DNA from: CAVZZG01 sp963779685
Lineage (GTDB): Bacteria > Actinomycetota > Thermoleophilia > Gaiellales > F1-60-MAGs149
Direction: 5' to 3'
Assembly: GCA_963779685.1 (NCBI GenBank)
Contig: CAVZZG010000003.1
Coordinates: 2,046,001 to 2,110,000, forward strand
DNA: 64,000 bases
Shown here piece by piece: positions 8,202-16,461 of this stretch (position 1 is its first letter; each line of letters opens with the position of its first letter). The position numbers were made by a program, and so were the translations under genes. The notes beneath the pieces were generated by a model. That model was not told where the DNA came from and did not search any database. It saw only the letters and a program-made list of their open reading frames with translations.

Positions 8202-9752
8202 TCAGTGCGAGAGCGACATCGACTCCGGCGGGCCGTCGTGCGCGAGCTCCTCGGACTCGCCGCCGAAGGCGTGCGCCGCCCGGTCGAGGGCGTCGGGGTT
8301 CCTGGCGTTCATGATGAACGTCACGATCAGGCCCAGGATGAGGAAGGCGAGCGCACCCCACCCGATCCAGTTCAGCGGGAAGACCGTGAACGCGGGCTTG
8401 AAGAACGAGTCGAACGAGAAGTACTGCCCGTAGAGCGCCGCAAGGAACACGATGATCCCTGCGATCGGGATGACGATGTGGAGCATCACGTTCAGGTGCG
8501 GCTTGCCCTCGGGCCGCCGCGTGAAGAACATGATGCACGCGACGCACGCGATCATGTAGATCACGATCGCGAAGATCGTGAAGAGACCGCCGAGGATCGA
8601 GAAGCCGAAGACCGGGCCCCAGTGCTCGGCTGCGATGTAGGACATCGCGCCCGACATGACGAGCGTCGCGATCACGCCCATGTACGGCGTGCGGTGATGC
8701 GGATGCACCTTGCCGAGGAACCGTGGCGCGGCGCCGACGCGTCCCATCGCGAACAGCACGCGGGCCGCGTTGTTGACGGCCGCCGAGGCGCAGGCGATGT
8801 TCGAGTTGACCAGTGCCAGGAACACGATCCACCAGGCGCTGGCTCCAGTGGATGTGGGCGAACTGGATCCAGTCGTTCGCGGCGGTGGTGCAGTGGAAGT
8901 CGACGATCTGCTGTCCCTTTCCGGCCGGCGGGCAGTCGGCGTTGCCGCCACCGACCGCTCCCACGGACCAGGCGTAGCAGCAGAACACGTAGTAGAGCCC
9001 GATGCCGATGCACGAGTAGAGCACGCCGCGCGGGACGGTCCGTCGCGGCTCGCGGGCCTCCTCGCCCAGTGCGGAGGCCGCCTCGAAGCCGATGAAGGCC
9101 AGGATGCCGAAGATGGCTCCGAGCATGAGGCCCTTGGTGTGCTGGATGCGAGTTCGACGGGTTGAACGGAGCCAGGCTGTTGCGGGCGCTGTGCGATCCG
9201 ATGATCGTCAGCGACAGCACCACCATGACGGCGATCTCGATCATGCCGAGGATGACGCCTGCCTTGGCGGAGAGGCGGATGTCGAAGTAGGTCAGGAAGA
9301 ACATCACGATGATCGTGATCCCGGTCCAGAACTCCCAGCCCGGCGAGCCCGTCCACCAGCCCTGCTGCACCAGCGTGGTGTCGATCAGGTAGCCGTTCAG
9401 GATGAGGACGAAGCAGGGAAGGAAGATCGCGAAGCCGAAGTACAGCCAGCCGACGTAGAAGCCGGTCATGCGACCGACGCCCTTCGCGGCGTAGGTGTAG
9501 ATGCCGCCTGCAGACGGGATGAACTTGGCGGTCTGGCCGATGGCGACGGCGGTGCAGGTGCAGCCGAGGAGGGCGATGACGACGGACAGCAGGCAGCGCC
9601 TGGCCGGCATAGCCGATGCCGATGCCGATGGAAAAGGCCAGACCGATGCCGGGCGCCATGTAGGTGATCGACTGGAAGACGACGTCGAGCAGGCCAATGG
9701 AGCCCGTACGTAGACGAACCCCTCCGCCACCGGTGCTTTCAGCTGCAGCCAT
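8202..9752 (-). pseudogene. APC-family amino acid/polyamine permease, broken by three one-base insertions
   Basis: About 515 residues with ~12 membrane segments when three extra bases are ignored. Residues 1-50 (RTGSIGLLDVVFQSITYMAPG) read in one frame, the next ~150 (GQTAKFIPSAGGIYTYAAKG) in a second, then MLGAIFGILAFIGFEAASALGEE in a third, and the last ~210 back in the first. Breaks lie near 9591, 9148 and 8844; each is repaired by deleting a single base. FIPSAGGIYTYAAKGVG and GFEAASALGEEAREPRR are APC hallmarks, so the cargo is probably an amino acid or amine. RBS GGGAGG precedes the ATG at 9752. Conservation on both sides of every break suggests sequence error or a very recent lesion rather than old decay. 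Confidence 0.85.
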
Positions 9753-9779
9753 ATATCCCTCCCGAGGATGGTTGCCGCG

Positions 9780-9809
9780 ATCATGGCCGATGCGACGGGC
9801 GCCGGTCAA
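9780..9809 (-). promoter_or_regulatory. Probable sigma-70-type promoter for the permease gene
   Basis: On the minus strand TTGACC (9809-9804) and CATGAT (9785-9780) are separated by 18 bases, upstream of the RBS GGGAGG and ATG at 9752. A run of six T residues occurs just upstream, right after the stop of the GS-like gene, and might end that transcript. Confidence 0.45.
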
Positions 9810-9833
9810 GGGTTCCCGCGAAAAAAGGTCCTC

Positions 9834-11144
9834 TCAGTGGACCGTGGCGTACCGGGCGCAGGCGCCGGCGAGATCGAGCCCGGCCACCTCGGCCAGCTCC
9901 GCCTGCTTGAGCGAGCGATAGCACTCGTACAGCTCCTTCGGCAGCCAGCCGCGCGCCACCCCGTCGGCCTCGAGGGCCGCCAGCGCCTCCTTCAGCGTGC
10001 CGGGAATGGGGCGCAGGCCGAGCGCGGCGAGCTCCTCCGGCGCAAGGTCCGACGGATCGCGCTCCAGCAGCGGCGGCGCGTCGCGGCCGGCCCGGATGCC
10101 CTCGAGGCCGGCGAGCACGAGCGCGGCGAGCACCAGGTGCGGGCAGGCCGTTGCATCGGCGCCGCGGAACTCGAGATGCAGCTGGCCCGTCGAGTCGTGC
10201 CCTTCGAGTTCGACCACGGCCGGGATGCGCAGGGCCGCCTCGCGGTTGCGGTTGCCGAGCGCCGCCGTGCCGGCGCTCCAGTGGTGGGGCGACAGCCGGG
10301 CGTACGAGATGGCCGAAGGAGCGGTGAGGGCCAGCAGCGCGGGCAGGTGGTGGAGCACGCCGGCGGCGAACGAACCGGCCACGGCGCTCAGCCCGGCCGG
10401 GCGGGCCGCGTCGTGCATCGCCGTCCGCCCGTCGCCCGCCAGCAGCGAGATGTGGACGTGCACGCCGTTGCCGATCCCCGTCGGGTCGGTGAGCGGCGCG
10501 AACGAGGTGGCGCGCCCGAGGCGCCGCGCGACCTCGCGCACGACCTCCTTCACGATCACCGCCCGGTCGGCGCCGGTCATGCCTGGCGCCGGCCGGCACA
10601 ACACCTCGAACTGGTGGCGTCCGTACTCCGGCAGGAACATCTCCGGTTCGCAGCCGGCCTCGCGCAGCGCCGCCACGACGATCGGCCCGAACGGCTCGAC
10701 GGCCCGCTGGGCCGCAAGCGTGAACGGCCCCTCGGCGGGCGTGTCCTGGAGCAGCTGGAACTCGTGCTCGAACGCCGTCACCACCGACAGCCCGGTCTCG
10801 GACTCGAAGGTGGCGAGAGCGTCGCGCAGGAGCGTCCGCGGACAGGCCTCCCACGGCGACGCGTCCGTGTGCGTGGCATCGCAGAGCACGAAGTTGAGGG
10901 CCGAGACGCCGGGCCAGAGATCGACGCGAACGTGGGTGGCCGGATCGGCGATGAGGCGCCGGTCGCCGACCGACCCCCACGGGTTCGGCTCGGCCAGGGG
11001 GCCGAAGCAGCAGATGGCCTGGTTCGCCGGAACCCAGCCGACACCGCCGGACAACCGCCGGCGGTCGTAGTCGACGACCGGTACGGCGCGCCCGCGGACC
11101 AGCCCCGCGAGGTCGCAGTAGGCGAACGTGACGAGCTCTTCCAT
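9834..11144 (-). CDS. Second glutamine synthetase-like ligase, divergent substrate pocket
   Basis: A 436-residue GS-superfamily protein. Metal-binding ExE is Glu126-His-Glu128 (FEHEFQLL), the metal His lies in GVHVHISLL, and the catalytic-loop region reads ARLSPHHWSAGTAALGNRNREAALRIP. The normally conserved NPY of the ExRxxDxxxNPY block is CPH here (LEFRGADATACPHLVLAAL), so substrate binding probably differs from true glutamine synthetase and from the other ligase in this window. The N-terminal part (TFAYCDLAGLVRGRAVP) matches the GS beta-grasp of gamma-glutamyl-amine ligases. ATG at 11144 overlaps the MttB-like stop by one base (TGATG); a joint operon with that gene is likely. Confidence 0.8.
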   Translation of the reverse strand: MEELVTFAYCDLAGLVRGRAVPVVDYDRRRLSGGVGWVPANQAICCFGPLAEPNPWGSVGDRRLIADPATHVRVDLWPGVSALNFVLCDATHTDASPWEACPRTLLRDALATFESETGLSVVTAFEHEFQLLQDTPAEGPFTLAAQRAVEPFGPIVVAALREAGCEPEMFLPEYGRHQFEVLCRPAPGMTGADRAVIVKEVVREVARRLGRATSFAPLTDPTGIGNGVHVHISLLAGDGRTAMHDAARPAGLSAVAGSFAAGVLHHLPALLALTAPSAISYARLSPHHWSAGTAALGNRNREAALRIPAVVELEGHDSTGQLHLEFRGADATACPHLVLAALVLAGLEGIRAGRDAPPLLERDPSDLAPEELAALGLRPIPGTLKEALAALEADGVARGWLPKELYECYRSLKQAELAEVAGLDLAGACARYATVH

Positions 11145-12583
11145 CAGGCTTGCAGCTCCTTCTTGCGCCGGGCGACGTAGTCGGTCATCCGCCCGAGGGC
11201 GTCGGGGTCGAGATCGGGCTGCTCGTAGGTCTCGAGCAGTCCCTGCCACTTCGCGGTCGCCCGGGTCGCCGTGTCGAGGGCGCCGTTCCGCGTCCAGCGA
11301 TCGAAGTTCTCGGTGGAGAAGAGGTGCGGGCGGTAGAAGCAGCTGCGGAAGTTGTCGAGCGTGTGCGCGGTGCCGAAGAAGTGCCCGCCGTGGCCGGCCT
11401 CCGCGTGGGACTCGAATGCGAGGCTCGCCTCGTCGATCTCGAGCGGCGTGAACTGGTCGATCAGGATCCGGAGGATCTCGAGGTCGACCATCCACTTCTC
11501 GTAGCCCGTGACGAGCCCGGACTCGAGCCACCCGGTGGCGTGCAGCATCAGGTTCGCACCCGAGAGGAACGCGCAGATCATCGTGTTGAAGCCCTCGACC
11601 GCCGATTGCGCGTCGGGCACCTGCCCCGATGTGAGCGCACCGCCGCCCGACCGCCACGGCAGGTTCAGGTGGCGCGCCACCTGGCCGGACACGAGCAGGC
11701 CCAGCGACGATTCCGGTCCGCCGAAGCCCGGCGAGCCGGACTGCATGTCGCTGTGCGATACGAAGGAGCCGAGCACGCACGGGCAGCCCGGCCGGATCGT
11801 CTGCACGAGCGCGATCCCTGCCAGCGCCTCGGCGGTCTGCTGGGCGACCGCCGCGGGAATCGATACCGGCCCCATCGCGCCCATCAGGATGAACGGCGTC
11901 ACCACCACGCACTGGTTGGCGCGGGCCAGCTGGAACATCGAGCCGAGCATGCGCTCGTCCCACGTCAGCGGCGAGTTGGCGTTGACGACGCCGAACAGGT
12001 ACGTGCGCTGCTCGAGCGCCTCCTCGCCGAAATGGGCGCGGGCGAGGCCGATGGCGTCGATCGTCCCCGTCTCGTGGAACGCGGCCGCCGCGAGCACCTT
12101 GTCGGTGTGGGTGTGCAGCATCAGCTGCGTGTCGAGGTGTCGCGTCTCGAGCGGCATGTCGCCTGGCTCGACGATCGGGTAGCCCGCCGTATCGAGCTCG
12201 GGAATCACCTGCGCGAGCTTCACGAGCCGCTCGTAGTCGGCGATGGTGCCCTCCCGCCGCGCCGCTCCGTCGCGGATGAACGGTGCGCTGTTGGTAGGGC
12301 AGAACACCATGTGGTCGCCGCCCATGCGCACGCTGCGCGCCGGGTTGCGGGCGGTGATCTCGAACTCCGCCGGGGCCCTGGCGACCTGCTCGACGATCCA
12401 GTCGGGGTCGAACCGCACGACGTCGTCGGTGACGGACTGGCCGGCCGCCCGGAAGATCGACAGCGCCTCCTCGCTGCCGAACCGGATCCCGAGCTCCGAG
12501 ACCAGACGGCGCCAGCCCGCGTCGAGGACCGCGATGGCCTCCTCGGACAGCACGTCGTAGCGCGGCATGCGGTTGACGAACAC
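11144..12583 (-). CDS. MttB-like (COG5598) methyltransferase, non-pyrrolysine
   Basis: A 479-residue trimethylamine-methyltransferase superfamily protein. Archaeal MttB demethylates trimethylamine using pyrrolysine at an in-frame TAG; bacterial homologs without it (MtgB, MtpB, MtcB) demethylate glycine betaine, proline betaine or carnitine. Here the frame is open throughout, so it is the non-Pyl type. Matching segments are TARNPARSVRMGG, GGPESSLGLLVSGQ and AEAGHGGHFFGTAHTLDNFR. No corrinoid protein or corrinoid:THF methyltransferase gene is in the window, so the methyl acceptor is unknown. Start is GTG 12583, 6 bases after CATGCT; the ATG at 12568 is the alternative. It is expressed away from the ureohydrolase. 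Confidence 0.82.
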   Translation of the reverse strand: MFVNRMPRYDVLSEEAIAVLDAGWRRLVSELGIRFGSEEALSIFRAAGQSVTDDVVRFDPDWIVEQVARAPAEFEITARNPARSVRMGGDHMVFCPTNSAPFIRDGAARREGTIADYERLVKLAQVIPELDTAGYPIVEPGDMPLETRHLDTQLMLHTHTDKVLAAAAFHETGTIDAIGLARAHFGEEALEQRTYLFGVVNANSPLTWDERMLGSMFQLARANQCVVVTPFILMGAMGPVSIPAAVAQQTAEALAGIALVQTIRPGCPCVLGSFVSHSDMQSGSPGFGGPESSLGLLVSGQVARHLNLPWRSGGGALTSGQVPDAQSAVEGFNTMICAFLSGANLMLHATGWLESGLVTGYEKWMVDLEILRILIDQFTPLEIDEASLAFESHAEAGHGGHFFGTAHTLDNFRSCFYRPHLFSTENFDRWTRNGALDTATRATAKWQGLLETYEQPDLDPDALGRMTDYVARRKKELQA

Positions 12584-12614
12584 GCCGGAAGCATGCCGCC
12601 ATTACGATGACGGC
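12584..12614. promoter_or_regulatory. Short divergent promoter region, two leaderless-type -10 boxes
   Basis: Only 31 bases separate GTG 12583 (minus) from GTG 12615 (plus). On the plus strand TACGAT (12603-12608) ends 6 bases before GTG 12615. On the minus strand CATGCT (12595-12590) ends 6 bases before GTG 12583. No Shine-Dalgarno sequence is visible for either gene, so both are probably translated from leaderless mRNAs. Confidence 0.5.
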
Positions 12615-13550
12615 GTGTACGAGCCATGGGATGCACTCGAGGCGCCGCGCTTCACGGGACCCCGCACCTATGCGCGCCTCCCGTACGTGAAGACGCTCGA
12701 GGGCGTCGATGCCGCGGTCTTCGGCATGCCGTGGGACGGCGGCACCTCGTTCCGCTCCGGCGCACGGTTCGGCCCCGAGGCGATCCGCTCGGCGAGCGGG
12801 ATGATCCGCACCTACAACCCCGTGCAGAAGGTGCAGGTGTTCGGGCGGCTGTCGACCATCGACTACGGCGACGCGCCCACGGCGCCCGGCTACATCGAGC
12901 CGACCCTCGATCGCATCGAGGCCTTCGTCGCGCCGCTCGCCGCCTCGGCCGCGGTGCCGGTCGGCATCGGCGGCGACCACTCGGTGACGCTCGCGGAGCT
13001 GCGCGCGCTGGCGAAGGTGCACGGCCCCCTCGGCGTCGTCCAGCTCGACGCCCATACGGATCTCTGGGATCTCTACAACGGCTTCCCGTACTCGCACGGC
13101 ACCGGCTTCCGGCGCGCCATCGAAGAGGGCATCCTCGACCCCGCCCGCTTCGTCCAGGCCGGCATGCGCGGCCCGCTGTACGGCGAGGACGACGAGGCGA
13201 TACCGGGCAGCCTCGGAGTCGACACGATCCCGTGGATCGATCTCTGCCAACTCGGCCCCGCCGACTTCGCCGAGCGCGCCCGCCGGCGCATCGGCGACGC
13301 CCCCGCCTTCCTGTCGGTGGACATCGACTTCGTCGACCCGGCCTTCGCGCCCGGCACCGGCACGCCCGAGGTCGGCGGGCCGTCGAGCTTCGAGGCCCTC
13401 GGCTACCTGCGCGCGCTCGCCGAGATCCCGTTCGTCGGCTACGACGTCGTCGAGGTCGCCCCGCAGTACGACGGCCCCGGCCAGGTCACCGCCATGCTCG
13501 CGTCCGCGATGGTCTTCGAGATGCTCTCGATGGTCGCGCGCCGCACGTAG
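12615..13550 (+). CDS. Ureohydrolase (agmatinase/arginase family)
   Basis: A 311-residue binuclear-manganese hydrolase that would remove urea from a guanidino compound (agmatine, guanidinobutyrate, guanidine or similar). All metal-ligand motifs are present: GGDH with His122, DAHTD (Asp145, His147, Asp149) and SVDIDFVDPAFAPGTG (Asp236, Asp238). The GTG start at 12615 is chosen because an upstream in-frame ATG (12567) would lie within the divergent gene and because TACGAT ends 6 bases before the GTG. Substrate within the family is not predictable from these motifs; neighbouring amine ligases and the polyamine-type importer favour agmatine or a guanidino acid. A second, only moderately similar ureohydrolase is encoded at 20613-21548. 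Confidence 0.88.
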   Translation: MYEPWDALEAPRFTGPRTYARLPYVKTLEGVDAAVFGMPWDGGTSFRSGARFGPEAIRSASGMIRTYNPVQKVQVFGRLSTIDYGDAPTAPGYIEPTLDRIEAFVAPLAASAAVPVGIGGDHSVTLAELRALAKVHGPLGVVQLDAHTDLWDLYNGFPYSHGTGFRRAIEEGILDPARFVQAGMRGPLYGEDDEAIPGSLGVDTIPWIDLCQLGPADFAERARRRIGDAPAFLSVDIDFVDPAFAPGTGTPEVGGPSSFEALGYLRALAEIPFVGYDVVEVAPQYDGPGQVTAMLASAMVFEMLSMVARRT

Positions 13551-13590
13551 CCGCGGCCGTCGAGCGAACGCAGGCCCGCCCACCACGGCA

Positions 13591-13628
13591 GTCGAGAACC
13601 GGCGGCCGCCGGGCCGCCGGTTCTCGAC
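13591..13628. terminator. Strong bidirectional terminator hairpin
   Basis: Perfect 17-bp stem (GTCGAGAACCGGCGGCC and its complement) with a 4-base loop GCCG, midway between two convergent genes (ureohydrolase ending 13550 and exported protein ending 13649). No long T-tract is seen on either strand, as is common in high-GC actinobacteria. Confidence 0.75.
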
Positions 13629-13648
13629 CTACCGCAGTACCTGGAGAG

Positions 13649-14071
13649 TCAGACCGGGGCGACTGCCGTGAAGTCGCGGATCCAGCGGGCGTCGAACGCG
13701 AAGCCCGGGCCCGAACCGCGCGGGGCCCACGACTTGACGTGCACGCGGTCGCCGGTCAGGAGATCGGCGACGGTCGCGGCGCCCTTGCCGCGCTTCCACA
13801 TGCGGGTCGTGTCGGTGATCGTCAGCGTCACGGCCTGGTTGCGGAACGCCCGCCCGTGGCGGTTGCTGCGCTTGACGGTGATCGTGACCGTCGCCTTGGC
13901 GCCGGTGGTGGTGTCGGCGGCAGTCGTCGAGACGACGACACCGGCGAAGATGAACGGCACGTTGTGGGGCTTCTTCGGGTGCGTCGGGTGCGTGCCCGGC
14001 GTCGCCTGCGCCACGCCACCGGCCACCAGGGCAACCGATGCGAGGCTCAGAAACGCGATTCGCTTGAGCAT
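13649..14071 (-). CDS. Small exported protein of unknown function (DUF5666-like)
   Basis: A 140-residue protein with a signal peptide (MLKRIAFLSLASVALVAGG, cleavage probably after AQA near residue 22). The mature part is a short beta-rich domain: FAGVVVSTTA, ATVTITVKRSN, AVTLTITDTTRM and ADLLTGDRVHVKSW, reminiscent of the small OB-like DUF5666 proteins in which a metal- or anion-binding loop is suspected. The function is unknown and I cannot assign one. ATG at 14071 has a GGAAGGAA-type RBS. A roughly 130-base leader with strong secondary structure precedes it, suggesting control at the RNA level. It faces the strong terminator shared with the ureohydrolase. Confidence 0.7.
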   Translation of the reverse strand: MLKRIAFLSLASVALVAGGVAQATPGTHPTHPKKPHNVPFIFAGVVVSTTAADTTTGAKATVTITVKRSNRHGRAFRNQAVTLTITDTTRMWKRGKGAATVADLLTGDRVHVKSWAPRGSGPGFAFDARWIRDFTAVAPV

Positions 14072-14084
14072 GGGACTTGGATTC

Positions 14085-14216
14085 CTTCCGTCGACCTTCG
14101 GCCGCCGGGGCTGACGGCCTACCCGCATGGTGCGGGGGCCGCGTCCGGAGGGAAAGGGGCCTTACGGAATCCTTACGAGCAGCTCGCAGAGTCTTTGCGT
14201 CCTGCCCCCGAAAGGG
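14085..14216 (-). ncRNA. Structured 5' leader, possibly cyclic-di-GMP-I (GEMM)-like
   Basis: The 145-base gap before the exported-protein gene contains, in transcript order, a hairpin CTGACCC-TTTC-GGGGGCAG, the decamer GGACGCAAAG (14202-14193), and near the end a CCCGCA-CCA-TGCGGG hairpin joined to GGGTAGGCCGTCAGCCCC. GGACGCAAAG after a short GNRA-like or UUUC-capped stem and a second half with a GGTAGGnnGnnnGCC-like block are features of class I c-di-GMP riboswitches. The 5' half of the first domain (CACAGGGCAAACC in the Vibrio Vc2 RNA) was not recognised, so this may be a degenerate or different RNA. Confidence 0.3.
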
Positions 14217-15044
14217 TCAGCCGAGAGCCATCCGAAGCCCCTCGTAGGCGCTGTGACGATCGCCTGCGACCGACCGGATGAGCGGACGCAGCGGTTCCGG
14301 CACCTCGAGCCGGTCCGCCGCCACCCGGGCCCGGAACTCCTGCTCGCCGAGCTTCGCGTAGCCCTCCCACCGCTCGAGCTGGCGGCCGACGCGGTCGAGG
14401 TGGGCGAGCGGATCGGACACCCAACCCAGGTGGGAGACCGCCAGGGCGCGCGGCGACCGGCCGGCCAGCGCGGCCAGGCTCTCTCGCCAGGCCGGCAGGT
14501 CGACGTCCGGCGGCGGCGTGTGCGGCTCGGTGTAGTCGGTGCCCTCGAGATGGAAGCCGGCGACGTCGCCCGCGAAGCAGTCGCCGTCGGCCGTCAGGAA
14601 TGCCAGGTGGTGGCGGGCATGCCCCGGCGTCGGCACGGCCTCGAACCCGCCCGCGATCGGCTCCGCGGCCGACACGATCCGCAGTCGCTCGGCGGGCACC
14701 GGGACCATGCCGCCGAAACGGGTGTCGAGCGCGTCGCCGAACACCATGCGCGCGCTGGCCATGAGCCGGCTGGGATCGATCAGGTGGCGAGCTCCGCGCT
14801 CGTGCACGACGATCTCGAGCTGCGGCGCACGCGCCAGCAACGACCCGGCGGCGCCCGCGTGGTCGAGGTGGATGTGGGTGAGCAGGAGCGTCCGCAGTGC
14901 TGGCGGAGGGCAGCCCGCGGCCTCCAGCGCTGCGACCAGCTCGTCGAGGTGCACCTCCGCGCCGCAGTCGACCAGCGCTGGCCCGTCGTCGGGGAGCAGG
15001 AAGCAGGCGGTTCCGCCGAGGTCGATCTGGATGCCGACGGTCAT
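14217..15044 (-). CDS. Metallo-beta-lactamase fold hydrolase
   Basis: A 275-residue MBL-superfamily protein. The zinc signature THIHLDHAG is near residues 60-68, with later ligands in PTPGHARHH (His) and CFAGDVAG (Asp) and a final His in VSHLGW. The C-terminal helical extension (ERWEGYAKLGEQEFRARV) is typical of glyoxalase II-like or RNase Z-unrelated MBL hydrolases of unknown substrate. Substrate: a thioester or lactone is usual for such soluble MBL proteins, but nothing here identifies it. ATG at 15044 is divergent from the ABC importer operon with 78 bases between; whether they share a regulator is not visible. Confidence 0.8.
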   Translation of the reverse strand: MTVGIQIDLGGTACFLLPDDGPALVDCGAEVHLDELVAALEAAGCPPPALRTLLLTHIHLDHAGAAGSLLARAPQLEIVVHERGARHLIDPSRLMASARMVFGDALDTRFGGMVPVPAERLRIVSAAEPIAGGFEAVPTPGHARHHLAFLTADGDCFAGDVAGFHLEGTDYTEPHTPPPDVDLPAWRESLAALAGRSPRALAVSHLGWVSDPLAHLDRVGRQLERWEGYAKLGEQEFRARVAADRLEVPEPLRPLIRSVAGDRHSAYEGLRMALG

Positions 15045-15070
15045 TGCACCGGATGTTCCGCGATCCGAGG

Positions 15071-15122
15071 TTGACTCGCGACTCAGGCCCTGAGACCATG
15101 CCCGTCTGGAGGAAGGGAGTTC
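15071..15122 (+). promoter_or_regulatory. potD: Putative promoter and RBS of the polyamine-type ABC operon
   Basis: TTGACT (15071-15076) is a good -35 hexamer; the region about 17 bases on (GACCAT) is a poor -10, so the promoter is uncertain. GGAGGAAGGGAG ends 3 bases before the ATG at 15123 and is an unusually strong ribosome binding site. Confidence 0.4.
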
Positions 15123-16433
15123 ATGACGTTCCATCCCAAGGAGCGGGGAGCGCTCTCGCGGCGCGCGCTGCTGCGCCGCGCCGGCGTGCTGGCCGCCGTG
15201 CCGCTCGCCGGTGGTCTCCTCGAAGCCTGCGCCAACAGCACCTCGGTCAGCAGCAACACCGTGCCGAGCACGCTGCCCGCGGGCAGCGGCGGCGCCACCG
15301 GCTCGACCGTCCCGGTCGGCCCGGGTGGCATCCCGCTGGCCCGCCGCGAGTCGCCCGTCACCCTGCCGCTGTACCCCGAGGTGCCGGCGATCGCGTCCGG
15401 GCTCACCCCGGAGGCCGGCCCGCTGAAGGTGTACAACTGGTCGCAGTACATCGACCCGGACACCGTCAAGAAGTTCGAGAAGCAGTTCAAGACGAAGGTC
15501 CAGATCACGACCTTCGACTCGATGGACCAGGCGATCGCCAAGCTCACATCCGGCGACAACAGCTTCGACGTCTTCTTCCCGACCATCGACCGCATCGCCT
15601 CGATCGTCGCGCAGAAGCTGCTGCGGCCTCTCAACCACGACTACCTGCCGAACCTCGCCGCCAACATCTGGCCCGAGCTGCAGAACCCGTTCTACGACGT
15701 GGGCGCGCAGTACACGGTGCCGTACACGGTCTACACCACCGGCATCGCGTGGCGCAACGACAAGGTGAAGGAAGACATCGCCTCGATGGAATGGAAGTCG
15801 CTCTGGGAGGTCGGCGGCAACTACCGCGGCAAGACGACGATCCTGGACGACCCGCGCGACGCCCTGTACCTGGGCATGCTCTACAACGGGCAGACCGATA
15901 TCAACACCGAGGACCCGGCGATCATCGACGCCGCGCTCGCGAGCCTGAAGCAGCTCGACTCCACCGCCAGCGTGAAGGTCTCGATCCTCGGCTACCAGGC
16001 CATGCCCGAGGGCAGGCACCTGCTCGGCCAGAACTGGTCGGGCAACATCCTCAGCGGCGCGCTCTACTTCATGCCGGCGGGGGTCAAGCCGGACGTGCTC
16101 AGCTACTGGGCGCCGCCGTCGGACGGCCCCGCGGCGAACGACTGCATGGCCGTCATGGCAGGTGGCAAGAACCCGGTGCTCGCCCACGCGTTCCTCAACT
16201 TCATGCTCGACAACCAGCACGCCTACGACAACTTCGCGAACTTCAACGGCTACCAGCCGCCGCTGAAGTCGATCGACGCGTCCACCCTGCTGACCAAGCT
16301 GGGCATGCCCGACTCGCTGGCCGGGTCGATCGTGACACCGCAGCAGTTCGCGACGGCGAAGACGGCCTGCCCGCTGACGCCGGCGGGTGAGGCACTCTGG
16401 GACACGGCCTGGAAGACCTTCAACGCCGGATGA
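15123..16433 (+). CDS. potD: Spermidine/putrescine-type substrate-binding lipoprotein, copy 1
   Basis: A 436-residue extracytoplasmic solute-binding protein (PotD/PotF family, type 2 periplasmic fold). The N-terminus has a twin-arginine motif SRRALLR (residues 12-18) and a lipobox ending at Cys36 (LLEAC), so it should be Tat-exported and lipid-anchored. A Ser/Thr/Gly linker follows. GPLKVYNWSQYIDPDTVKKFEKQFKTKVQITTFDSMDQAIAKL is the first lobe of the PotD fold; YNWSQYID is the classic start. Ligand could be a polyamine, a guanidino compound or another cationic amine. It is the first gene of a five-gene operon and is 28 bases upstream of a near-duplicate. Confidence 0.88.
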   Translation: MTFHPKERGALSRRALLRRAGVLAAVPLAGGLLEACANSTSVSSNTVPSTLPAGSGGATGSTVPVGPGGIPLARRESPVTLPLYPEVPAIASGLTPEAGPLKVYNWSQYIDPDTVKKFEKQFKTKVQITTFDSMDQAIAKLTSGDNSFDVFFPTIDRIASIVAQKLLRPLNHDYLPNLAANIWPELQNPFYDVGAQYTVPYTVYTTGIAWRNDKVKEDIASMEWKSLWEVGGNYRGKTTILDDPRDALYLGMLYNGQTDINTEDPAIIDAALASLKQLDSTASVKVSILGYQAMPEGRHLLGQNWSGNILSGALYFMPAGVKPDVLSYWAPPSDGPAANDCMAVMAGGKNPVLAHAFLNFMLDNQHAYDNFANFNGYQPPLKSIDASTLLTKLGMPDSLAGSIVTPQQFATAKTACPLTPAGEALWDTAWKTFNAG

Positions 16434-16461
16434 GCCATCTGCGCGAAGGGAGAACCACGAC

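Noticed and set aside
8202..9752. Programmed ribosomal frameshifting in the permease
   Set aside because: Three breaks at unrelated sequences without slippery heptamers or pseudoknots are better explained by extra bases.
11144..12583. MttB-type pyrrolysine at an in-frame TAG
   Set aside because: The reading frame is open from start to stop with no internal TAG, so it is the non-Pyl subgroup.
9834..13586. A 1250-codon open stretch on the minus strand covering two genes
   Set aside because: Only the last 436 codons form a GS-like protein. The upstream part runs antisense to the ureohydrolase and in another frame over the MttB-like gene, and it is Arg/Ala/Gly-rich, which is typical of open frames in high-GC DNA.
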